Assembly: GCA_964635575.1 (NCBI GenBank)
Contig: CAZWNY010000077.1
Span: 1-6,861 of the forward strand
From: GCA-2733415 sp964635575
Lineage (GTDB): Bacteria > Bacteroidota > Bacteroidia > Flavobacteriales > Flavobacteriaceae
Reading direction: 5' to 3'
DNA: 6,861 nt
Shown here: positions 1-6,411 of the stretch, piece by piece
Position numbering within the stretch: position 1 is the stretch's first letter
Layout: each line of letters opens with the position of its first letter
Position numbers and translations under genes: made by a program
The notes under the pieces: model-generated
What the model was told of the DNA's origin: nothing
What the model saw: only the letters and a program-made list of their open reading frames with translations
Database searches by the model: none

Positions 1-53
1 ACCAAAACAAAAATAAAAAATGAGTAAACGTGGAAACAAAAGGTCGGGTTTAC
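1..53 (-). terminator. Possible weak terminator after the symporter gene
   Basis: Read on the minus strand, just past the symporter stop codon, a 6-bp inverted repeat (GTAAAC at 53-48 and GTTTAC at 29-24, 18-nt loop) is followed by a very T-rich tail reaching the window edge. The stem is short and AT-rich and the loop is long, so this is only a candidate for the 3' end of the symporter transcript. No other feature is convincing in positions 1-57. Confidence 0.25.
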
Positions 54-57
54 ACAA

Positions 58-1503
58 TCAAAAGGAAGATTTTTTTTTAATAAGTAGTAATCCTAAAAAA
101 GTTAAAAATCCGTTTAGTATTAAAATAAAAAAACCGAACTCAAAATTAAACCATTCCAAACTGTATATGCTTATAAAATAAGATAAAAAAGGAGATGCAA
201 TTGCAATTAGGGGTGTAAATTTATCTTTTATATTCCATTTGGTAAAAAGCCCAAAAGCGTACAACCCAAGTAAAGGACCATACGTATAACCTGCAAATTT
301 AAAGAGCTTAGCGACTATACTTGCATCTTTTAAAAGGTATTTAAACGCAATAATTACCAGTATTAATACTACCGAAATTAAAACATGTATTTGCTTCCGT
401 ATTTGTATTTGCTTTTGAGCGTTGTATTTTTTTTCAATATCTAAAATATCAATACTAAAAGATGTAGTTAATGAAGTTAAAGCACTATCGGCACTACTAT
501 AAGCTGCGGCAATTAATCCGAGTAAAAAAAAAACAAACACACCTGTTCCAAAATGTTCTTTTGCTAAAACAGGAAAAAGTTGGTCTTTGTGTACGTCAAT
601 ACCATTTTGTTGTGCGTAAACCGTTAACAATAAACCTAAACTTAAAAAAATAAAATTTACAATTACCAAAACAATGGTAAACCAAAACATATTTTTTTGT
701 GCATCTTTTAAACTTCTACAGGTTAAGTTTTTTTGCATCATGTCTTGATCTAAACCCGTCATTACAATAGCGATAAATGCGCCTGACAAAAACTGTTTCC
801 AAAAATAATTTCCAGCTTTTACATCATCAAAAAAGAACATTTTAGAAAAATCATTATCCAATATAAAGCTTAACGTACTTTTTCCGTTTAAATTTAGCTC
901 ACTACTTACAAAGTAAATAGTAACCCCAACTGCAATTAACATAAAAAAAGTTTGTAAGGTATCCGTCCAAACAATAGTTTTAATACCCGATTTAAAGGTA
1001 TATATCCAAATTAATAAAATGGTAATGGTTACGGTTTGCCAAAATTGAATTCCTAAATCATCAAATAATATAATTTGCAATACATTGGCAACTAAAAAAA
1101 GTCTGAAACTTGCACCAATAACTCTAGATATTAAAAAAAAACTTGCGCCTGTTTTATAAGTGTATTTCCCAAAACGAGTTTCTAAATAAGTATATATAGA
1201 TGTTAAATTTAATTTATAATAAAGCGGAAGTAGCACCAAACCAATTACGGAATACCCAATAATATATCCTAAAACCATTTGCATGTAACTAAATTGCGAG
1301 GCTTCTACCCAACCTGGTACCGATATAAAAGTAACCCCAGACAAGGAAGCACCAATCATACCAAAAGCAACTACATACCAAGGTGATTGTTGATTTCCTT
1401 TAAAAAAAGAATCATTATCCGTTTTTTTACTAGTTAGGTAAGAAATTAAAATTAGCAGTCCAAAATAAGCAGCAATTAGTAAAACAATTTGAGTAGAATT
1501 CAT
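58..1503 (-). CDS. Sodium:solute symporter (SSS family), substrate unknown
   Basis: This 481-residue integral inner-membrane protein belongs to the solute:sodium symporter family (LeuT fold, relatives of vSGLT and PutP). The family uses the Na+ gradient to import sugars, amino acids, vitamins or other small solutes. About 13 hydrophobic helices are visible, the first at residues 4-24 and the last at about 454-476. Family hallmarks are GASLSGVTFISVPG (51-64, first core helix), YLETRFG (106-112), WTDTLQTFFML (179-189), GLDQDMMQKNL (250-260) and the Ser-rich helix AAYSSADSALTS (333-344), which in the family helps form the second Na+ site. The length is normal for short flavobacterial members with no extra kinase or cytoplasmic domain. 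The start is the ATG at 1503, with a promoter-like element about 30 bp upstream and a hydrophobic helix beginning almost at once. The gene diverges from the T9SS protein gene. It carries unusually long homopolymers (coding-strand T10, T9 and A9). The substrate cannot be inferred here. Confidence 0.93.
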   Translation of the reverse strand: MNSTQIVLLIAAYFGLLILISYLTSKKTDNDSFFKGNQQSPWYVVAFGMIGASLSGVTFISVPGWVEASQFSYMQMVLGYIIGYSVIGLVLLPLYYKLNLTSIYTYLETRFGKYTYKTGASFFLISRVIGASFRLFLVANVLQIILFDDLGIQFWQTVTITILLIWIYTFKSGIKTIVWTDTLQTFFMLIAVGVTIYFVSSELNLNGKSTLSFILDNDFSKMFFFDDVKAGNYFWKQFLSGAFIAIVMTGLDQDMMQKNLTCRSLKDAQKNMFWFTIVLVIVNFIFLSLGLLLTVYAQQNGIDVHKDQLFPVLAKEHFGTGVFVFFLLGLIAAAYSSADSALTSLTTSFSIDILDIEKKYNAQKQIQIRKQIHVLISVVLILVIIAFKYLLKDASIVAKLFKFAGYTYGPLLGLYAFGLFTKWNIKDKFTPLIAIASPFLSYFISIYSLEWFNFEFGFFILILNGFLTFLGLLLIKKKSSF

Positions 1504-1531
1504 TATATTTTTAAGTATTTGGTACTAAAAA

Positions 1532-1560
1532 CGAAAGTAATCTAAATATTGTAAAATCAA
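1532..1560 (-). promoter_or_regulatory. Candidate Bacteroidota promoter for the symporter
   Basis: On the minus strand, TTG (1560-1558) is followed after 18 nt by TACTTTCG (1539-1532). This matches the Bacteroidota TTG-N17-23-TAnnTTTG consensus with one mismatch in the -7 element. The implied transcript would start near 1525, leaving a leader of about 20 nt before the ATG at 1503. The AT-rich background makes partial matches common, so confidence is moderate. Confidence 0.5.
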
Positions 1561-1602
1561 AAAATAACTGCAGCTATTTTTGTTTAAAAAAAATTAAATT
1601 TA

Positions 1603-1633
1603 TTGTTTAACAGTTATAAATAGATTAATTTTG
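1603..1633 (+). promoter_or_regulatory. Bacteroidota-type promoter for the T9SS propeller gene
   Basis: TTG (1603-1605), a 20-nt spacer and TAATTTTG (1626-1633) match the Bacteroidota primary-sigma consensus TTG-N17-23-TAnnTTTG exactly. The expected start site is around 1638-1640, giving a leader of about 20 nt that is A/T-rich with no Shine-Dalgarno sequence. Weak reliance on Shine-Dalgarno pairing is normal in this phylum. The position just upstream of the ATG at 1661 supports the assignment. Confidence 0.65.
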
Positions 1634-1660
1634 TTGTTTTAAATCCTCAAAATTAAAATC

Positions 1661-4636
1661 ATGAAAAAACTAATAACCTTTTTATTAACGTTAAGCTTCT
1701 TTTTCACCTCTTGGTCTCAAGAATATAAAAAAATGAAAGCTCTAGGAAACTATACCGTACAAGAAATTCAAACAGCCGCAAAAATTCATTTTGATGAGAA
1801 AGGAAGAGGAAAAGGGACAGGATATAAGCAATTTAAACGCTGGGAATATAAAGCGCTCCGTAAAATGGATGAAAATGGATATTTAAAATCTCCAGAATTT
1901 TATTATAACGAGTTACAACGCTACAAAGCATATTTAAATAGTAGTAAAAATGCTAAATTAGCATCTGTTACAGGAAATTGGGAAGATTTAGGTCCGACAG
2001 TAAAAAATCAAACATCAGGTTGGAATCCAGGAGTTGGTAGGTTAACCTCTGTGGTAATAGATGCAAATAACCTGAATCATATTATTGTAGGAGCAGTAGA
2101 AGGTGGCGTTTGGAAATCACTTGACGCAGGATCTACATGGGAAGTTTTAACAGACGATTTATCTAATTTATCAGTAACTGCATTAACGATAGATCCTATT
2201 CAATCTAATATTTATTATTGGGGATCTGATGAAGGAATAATATTCAAATCAATAGATAGTGGAGCTACATGGACACTGTTGTCAGATACAGGAAACGGTA
2301 GAGTTAATAAAATATTAATAGACCCAAACAATACAACTAAAATGTACTGTTCGGTACAATATGGCGGCATCTTCAAATCAACTGACAGTGGCGCTACATG
2401 GGCATCAATAAACACATCTGCTAGTACTGGTTTTGATATCGAATTTAAACCCGGAAATACAAATGTAATATATGCAACAGGTAACGAATTTTACATTTCA
2501 ACAGATGGAGGAGCTACATTTAATGCACCTAATAGTTTACCGTTATGGACACAGAAATATACTAACGGAAACGTAAATTGGTCAACTTCAGCTTCAAATC
2601 AAAACGGAACTGTAATTCCTAAAACAGGAGCTAAAATGGCATATTTTTATGTAGGTAACTTTAGTGCTCCAGTAACTAGTTTAATAAGTCCCGAATTAAA
2701 TTTACAAACAACAACAAATCCACAATTAAAATTTTCATACACTAACGTAGAATGGGCAGGAGATATAGATGAATTACGTGTGTTGTACAAAACATCTGCA
2801 ACAGGAACTTGGATAGAATTAGCAAATTACACATCAGAAACTACAGTTTGGACAGACATCACTTTAAATTTACCAAATAAAACAGCAACATACTATATCG
2901 CTTTTGAAGGAACAGCAAAATATGCTAGAGGAATAACTTTAGATGACGTTTCTGTTGAAGATGCAGCTTTAGGTATTGTATTTCAAGATGGTTTTGAAAG
3001 CACTACAGTTACATTTGGATCAGGAGCAAAAATGATGGGAGTTTCACCAGATGACCCCAATGTTATATATATATTAGAAGAATTAGCAAGTAGATTTGGT
3101 GACTTGTATAAATCAACAGATTCAGGTACAACTTTTACAAAACTAAACCACACAGGTAAAAATTATTTTGGGTACAGCTCAACAGCAAGTGATGATCGAG
3201 GTCAAGCTCCAAGAGATATGGATATTGCAGTAAAACCCACAGATGTAAATGAAGTACACATTGCAGGTATTTTAACATGGATGTCAATAGATGGAGGAAC
3301 AACATTTAATGTAACCTCACAATGGACCCCAGGTAATGCTGCTGCTCAAAACATAGGATATTGTCATGCAGATGTGGATATTCTTTTGTTTTCAGGAAAC
3401 AACCTTTATGCAGGAACTGATGGCGGTATATTTGTAGCTAACAATACAACAACAATTAATAACTCGTATTTTACAGATTTATCAGAAGGGTTAGGAATTC
3501 GTCAGTTTTATAAAATAGGTGTAAATCAAAGCATAACTACTATGATAACAGGAGGTTCTCAAGACAACGGAACATCTGTATATGATAAAGCAACAGATAT
3601 TTGGAAAGATTGGTTAGGAGCAGACGGAATGGAATCTTTTATTGATAAAAACAATAACGCTATTCTTTACGGAACATCACAATTTGGATCGCTTTATAAA
3701 TCAGTAACCGCAGGAAATAGTTTCTATGGGATAACAAAACCAAATGGTAAATCAGGTTCATGGGTAACTCCATTTGAGCAAGATCCAATATTGGCAAATG
3801 TTATTTATGTCGCATATGACAACGTATACAAATCTATAAATGGAGGCGGTTCATGGAGTGCTATTTCTCAAGTTTTTGCAGGAAATTTAAATGAACTAAA
3901 AATAGCACCATCTAATAATTTAATAATGTACGTTTCAGACGGAAGTACATTATACAAAACAATAAATGGAGGTGCTACAAATTGGACAACTTTAAGTGGA
4001 ACATTAGGAAGTATAAACTCAATAGCAATACACCCAACAAACCCCAATAAAGTAGCAATCGCAACAACAGGCTCACAAAAAGTATATGTATCAATAAACG
4101 GAGGAACAACATGGACGTCTTATTTACATAACCTACCAAATTTTAATGCATTATCGCTAGTATGGGAAAATAATGGGAAAGATGGATTATACGTAGGTAT
4201 GGATTATGGAGTATATTATATAGACAATACAACCTCAACGGTTTGGCTCCCATTTACGAACAACCTAGCTAATGTAGCAGTAAATGAACTAGAAATTAAT
4301 GCAACAATAGGTAAAATTTATGCAGCCACATACGGTAGAGGAGTTTGGGAATCAGACTTATATGACAACATCGTTTTATCTGTAAACGAAGAAGAGTTAG
4401 CAGATATAAAAGTTTATCCAAACCCAGCAAAAAACCAACTAAACGTAAAATGGGATGAAAACGAATTGGTATCCGTTAAAATATACAACTCAATAGGAAA
4501 ATTAGTTTACTTTGCGAAATCAGTAAGTTTAATAAATACCTTAACAATCAATACAACATCATTAGCAAACGGATTATATTTTGTAAAATTAAACACTAAA
4601 AACAAAGAAATAACCAAAAAAATTATTGTAAAATAA
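1661..4636 (+). CDS. Secreted Asp-box (VPS10/BNR-like) beta-propeller protein with T9SS type A sorting domain
   Basis: This 991-residue protein is predicted to be exported by Sec and then across the outer membrane by the type IX system. Visible in order: a signal peptide (1-19, cleavage near SWS|QE); an N-terminal family segment with GYKQFKRWE (54-62); a propeller entry strand GNWEDLGP (105-112); Asp-box motifs S/T-x-D/N-x-G-x-T/S-W/F at about 153, 197, 240, 280, 485, 542, 681 (degenerate), 725, 767 and 811; an inserted jelly-roll-like region (about 295-434); the family motifs HADVD...GTDGGIF (569-591), GGSQDNGT (631-638), LGADGM (652-657) and TYGRGVWE (890-897); and a T9SS type A C-terminal domain (912-991) with the VYPNPAKNQLNV start. 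Only two cysteines (C230, C568) are present, so there is no sortilin 10CC module. Bacterial relatives are often named glycosyl hydrolase, VPS10 or BNR-repeat proteins, but I see no proven catalytic residues. Binding, adhesion or polysaccharide (GH74-like) activity all remain possible. The gene has its own promoter and terminator. Confidence 0.9.
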   Translation: MKKLITFLLTLSFFFTSWSQEYKKMKALGNYTVQEIQTAAKIHFDEKGRGKGTGYKQFKRWEYKALRKMDENGYLKSPEFYYNELQRYKAYLNSSKNAKLASVTGNWEDLGPTVKNQTSGWNPGVGRLTSVVIDANNLNHIIVGAVEGGVWKSLDAGSTWEVLTDDLSNLSVTALTIDPIQSNIYYWGSDEGIIFKSIDSGATWTLLSDTGNGRVNKILIDPNNTTKMYCSVQYGGIFKSTDSGATWASINTSASTGFDIEFKPGNTNVIYATGNEFYISTDGGATFNAPNSLPLWTQKYTNGNVNWSTSASNQNGTVIPKTGAKMAYFYVGNFSAPVTSLISPELNLQTTTNPQLKFSYTNVEWAGDIDELRVLYKTSATGTWIELANYTSETTVWTDITLNLPNKTATYYIAFEGTAKYARGITLDDVSVEDAALGIVFQDGFESTTVTFGSGAKMMGVSPDDPNVIYILEELASRFGDLYKSTDSGTTFTKLNHTGKNYFGYSSTASDDRGQAPRDMDIAVKPTDVNEVHIAGILTWMSIDGGTTFNVTSQWTPGNAAAQNIGYCHADVDILLFSGNNLYAGTDGGIFVANNTTTINNSYFTDLSEGLGIRQFYKIGVNQSITTMITGGSQDNGTSVYDKATDIWKDWLGADGMESFIDKNNNAILYGTSQFGSLYKSVTAGNSFYGITKPNGKSGSWVTPFEQDPILANVIYVAYDNVYKSINGGGSWSAISQVFAGNLNELKIAPSNNLIMYVSDGSTLYKTINGGATNWTTLSGTLGSINSIAIHPTNPNKVAIATTGSQKVYVSINGGTTWTSYLHNLPNFNALSLVWENNGKDGLYVGMDYGVYYIDNTTSTVWLPFTNNLANVAVNELEINATIGKIYAATYGRGVWESDLYDNIVLSVNEEELADIKVYPNPAKNQLNVKWDENELVSVKIYNSIGKLVYFAKSVSLINTLTINTTSLANGLYFVKLNTKNKEITKKIIVK
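2117..4114 (+). repeat. Degenerate Asp-box repeat series inside the propeller gene
   Basis: Ten recurring eight- or nine-residue Asp-box motifs are encoded across this stretch, for example SLDAGSTW, SIDSGATW, STDSGATW, SIDGGTTF and SINGGTTW. Spacing is about 40-45 residues in the regular parts. At DNA level the best-conserved copies share AGTGG-GCTACATGG (near 2260 and 2390), suggesting duplication of blades. The long gap between copies four and five (residues 287-485) holds the inserted domain. The copy at residue 681 (SVTAGNSF) lacks the usual Asp and Thr. Confidence 0.8.
4394..4633 (+). other. T9SS type A C-terminal sorting domain (coding segment)
   Basis: Residues 912-991 have the usual layout of the Por-secretion C-terminal domain: IKVYPNPAKNQLNV at the start, a central VKIYNSIGKLVY strand pair, then SLANGLYFVKL and a Lys-rich end with ITKKIIVK. 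In the family this beta-sandwich is recognised by the outer-membrane T9SS translocon and is usually removed when the cargo is attached to the cell surface or released. Confidence 0.92.
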
Positions 4637-4656
4637 TACGATTGCTTAGCAATTTA

Positions 4657-4700
4657 AAAAAGTTCAATATTGATTTTTATCGGTATTGAACTTTTTATTT
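4657..4700 (+). terminator. Intrinsic terminator of the T9SS protein gene
   Basis: A perfect 13-bp stem pairs 4657-4669 (AAAAAGTTCAATA) with 4684-4696 (TATTGAACTTTTT). It can extend inward by two G-U pairs and two Watson-Crick pairs to leave a 6-nt loop. The right arm runs into TTTTTATTTT. The flanking A and T tracts make it nearly symmetrical, but only the plus-strand gene ends here. A small 13-nt palindrome (ATTGCT-T-AGCAAT, 4641-4653) lies just before it, 5 nt after the stop codon. The hairpin separates the propeller gene from recR. Confidence 0.85.
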
Positions 4701-4731
4701 TAAAGCTAAATGTAAACTGAATAAATTACCG

Positions 4732-4739
4732 TAAATTTG
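4732..4739 (+). promoter_or_regulatory. Candidate -7 element for recR, nearly leaderless
   Basis: TAAATTTG at 4732-4739 matches the Bacteroidota TAnnTTTG element exactly and ends only 5 nt before the recR ATG. No TTG lies 17-23 nt upstream, so the -33 half is weak or absent. If this element is used, transcription would begin at or within a few bases of the start codon. Confidence 0.5.
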
Positions 4740-4744
4740 CCAAC

Positions 4745-5362
4745 ATGGAATTTTCTTCAAAACTTCTCGAAAATGCAGTTTATGAAATCTCGCAATTACC
4801 CAGTATTGGTAAACGTACTGCATTACGGTTAGCTCTGCATTTACTACAACAAGATGTTAAACAAACCGAACGCTTAGCATTCGCATTAACACAATTACGA
4901 CAAAAAATTAAACATTGTAAAAAATGCCATAATATTTCGGATGTAGCTTTGTGCGAAATTTGTGTAAACCCATTGCGTAATGAACGCTTAATTTGTGTAG
5001 TAGAGGACATTAGAGATGTAATGGCAATAGAAAGTACAGGTCATTTTAGAGGAATGTATCATGTTTTAGGAGGTAAAATATCTCCAATAGATGGAATAGG
5101 ACCATCAGAATTAACCATAAATTCCTTAATAGAAAAAGTAAAAAACAATACCGTAGATGAAATTATTTTTGCACTAAGTGCAACTATGGAAGGCGACACC
5201 ACCAACTTTTATATTTTTAAACAAATAGAAAATATTGATGTTATCGTTTCTGCAATTTCCAGAGGAATATCTGTAGGCAACGAATTACAATATGCCGATG
5301 AGGTAACACTTGGTCGCTCAATATTACATCGAATACCTTTTGAGCAAAGTTTAAAAGGATAA
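4745..5362 (+). CDS. recR: Recombination mediator protein RecR
   Basis: This is a full-length 205-residue RecR, the cytoplasmic ring-forming protein that works with RecO (and RecF) to load RecA onto SSB-coated single-stranded DNA during gap repair. An N-terminal helix-hairpin-helix is seen at LPSIGKRTALRLALHLL (18-34). It is followed by a four-cysteine zinc finger (C58, C61, C70, C73) and a Toprim domain (about 81-176) with VVEDIRDVMAIE (85-96), YHVLGG (105-110) and ISPIDGIGP (112-120). The C-terminal motif ISRGISVGNELQYADEVTLG (171-190) is also present. Toprim carries ATMEGDTTNFYI (146-157) where many proteobacterial RecRs have PTVEGEATA. I believe this variant is normal for Bacteroidota. 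The ATG at 4745 starts the expected RecR N-terminus. The gene lies after a strong terminator, so it probably has its own promoter, and the next gene begins 4 bp after its stop, suggesting co-transcription. Confidence 0.97.
   Translation: MEFSSKLLENAVYEISQLPSIGKRTALRLALHLLQQDVKQTERLAFALTQLRQKIKHCKKCHNISDVALCEICVNPLRNERLICVVEDIRDVMAIESTGHFRGMYHVLGGKISPIDGIGPSELTINSLIEKVKNNTVDEIIFALSATMEGDTTNFYIFKQIENIDVIVSAISRGISVGNELQYADEVTLGRSILHRIPFEQSLKG
5354..5359 (+). promoter_or_regulatory. Shine-Dalgarno-like site for the glycosyltransferase
   Basis: AAAGGA lies at the very end of recR, 7 nt before the ATG at 5367. This is good spacing for ribosome binding and supports that start. Such sites are used less strictly in Bacteroidota, so its importance is uncertain. 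It fits translation of the second gene from a shared recR mRNA. Confidence 0.4.
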
Positions 5363-5366
5363 ATTT

Positions 5367-6359
5367 ATGCAATTATCCGTAATCATATTAAATTATAATG
5401 TACGTTACTTTTTAGAGTTATGTGTAAAAAGCGTACAAGCAGCAATTACCACAATTGATGCCGAAATTATAGTGATAGATAACAACTCATCAGACAACAG
5501 TTGTCAAATGATTTCGGAACTATTTCCAAACGTAACGTTACTTCAAAACAAAAATAACGTAGGGTTTTCTAAAGCAAATAATCAAGCAGTTGCAATAGCA
5601 AAAGGAAAATATGTTTGTATTTTAAACCCCGATACTGTTGTAGCAGAAGATACGTTTATACAACTATTAAACTTCGCAAAAACAAAAAATAACTTAGGAA
5701 TTATAGGCTGTAAATTAATTGATGGATCGGGCGCTTTTTTACCCGAAAGTAAACGAAATGTGCCTACACCTAATATTGCAATACAAAAAATTATTGGTTT
5801 TTCAAAATCGTACTATGCCAACCATTTACAAGAAAATGAAATTGGAAAGGCAACTGTTTTTGTTGGTGCGTTTATGTTGCTAAAACGAAATGTATATCAA
5901 AAAAATAAAGGTTTTGACGAGGACTTTTTTATGTACGGAGAAGACATTGATTTATCCTTCAGAATAGCACAAAAAGGTTACGACAACTACTATTACGGAG
6001 CAACAACTGTAATTCATTACAAAGGAGAAAGCACCTTAAAAAACGTACAATATGCAACTCGTTTTTACGGAGCAATGCAATTATTTTATCAAAAACATTT
6101 TAAAAAAAACAGCCTATTTGATGCCTTCGTTTTTTTAGGTACAAAAATTTTATTTCTACTACCAAAACGGACTATAAAAAAGAATAAAAAAGAAATACTT
6201 GTACTGAATAACAATGAACTTTCTTTTAAGGAAATTATTAAAACTATTGAAAAACAAAAATATCAATACAAAATTATACCAAAAGATAGCGCCTTTAGCA
6301 TAAGCAGTAATAGCTCGGAAAATAGAGGAAAAGTGTTGCATTTTAAATGTAAAATTTAA
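5367..6359 (+). CDS. Family 2 glycosyltransferase, rhamnosyltransferase (WbbL)-like
   Basis: This 330-residue GT-A fold glycosyltransferase probably transfers a sugar from a nucleotide donor to a lipid-linked or polysaccharide acceptor at the cytoplasmic face of the inner membrane. The N-terminal nucleotide-binding strand reads LSVIILNYN (3-11), followed by EIIVIDNNSSDNS (33-45), NVGFSKANNQA (64-74) and the DXD-equivalent ILNPDT (85-90). The acceptor and catalytic region has VGAFMLLKR (166-174), GFDEDFFMYGEDIDLSFRI (182-200, catalytic-type E192-D193) and VIHYKGEST (215-223). This arrangement is typical of the dTDP-rhamnosyltransferase/WbbL subgroup, but donor and acceptor are not proven. A short hydrophobic stretch (about 253-265, FVFLGTKILFLLP) followed by lysines may anchor it to the membrane. 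The last 55 or so residues lie beyond the usual catalytic domain. It begins 4 bp after recR, so it is probably in the same operon although the functions are unrelated. Confidence 0.9.
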   Translation: MQLSVIILNYNVRYFLELCVKSVQAAITTIDAEIIVIDNNSSDNSCQMISELFPNVTLLQNKNNVGFSKANNQAVAIAKGKYVCILNPDTVVAEDTFIQLLNFAKTKNNLGIIGCKLIDGSGAFLPESKRNVPTPNIAIQKIIGFSKSYYANHLQENEIGKATVFVGAFMLLKRNVYQKNKGFDEDFFMYGEDIDLSFRIAQKGYDNYYYGATTVIHYKGESTLKNVQYATRFYGAMQLFYQKHFKKNSLFDAFVFLGTKILFLLPKRTIKKNKKEILVLNNNELSFKEIIKTIEKQKYQYKIIPKDSAFSISSNSSENRGKVLHFKCKI

Positions 6360-6376
6360 AAAGAATTTATTTTTAC

Positions 6377-6406
6377 AGCAAAAAATAATATTAAGTTTTG
6401 TTTGCT
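6377..6406. terminator. Weak hairpin between convergent genes
   Basis: AGCAAA (6377-6382) pairs with TTTGCT (6401-6406), and an inner A/T helix continues after a bulged G at 6400. It sits in the 52-bp gap between the convergent glycosyltransferase and methyltransferase genes, where a shared terminator would be expected. Neither side has a proper T tract directly after the stem, so it is only a candidate. Confidence 0.3.
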
Positions 6407-6411
6407 TGCAA

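Noticed and set aside
20..181. A 53-codon plus-strand reading frame starting at an ATG in A-rich sequence (begins MSKRGNKRSG).
   Set aside because: Most of it lies antisense to the 3' end of the well-supported symporter gene, it resembles no family I know, and a frame this short is expected by chance in AT-rich DNA.
471..653. A 60-codon plus-strand frame within the symporter gene.
   Set aside because: It is antisense to conserved symporter helices, with no recognisable domain and basic low-complexity composition.
2215..2415. A minus-strand frame within the propeller gene.
   Set aside because: It is the antisense shadow of two Asp-box repeats and has no independent support.
3063..3076. A short TA-dinucleotide run in the propeller gene.
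   Set aside because: It encodes ordinary Val-Ile-Tyr-Ile-Leu strand residues in frame and is short for AT-rich DNA.
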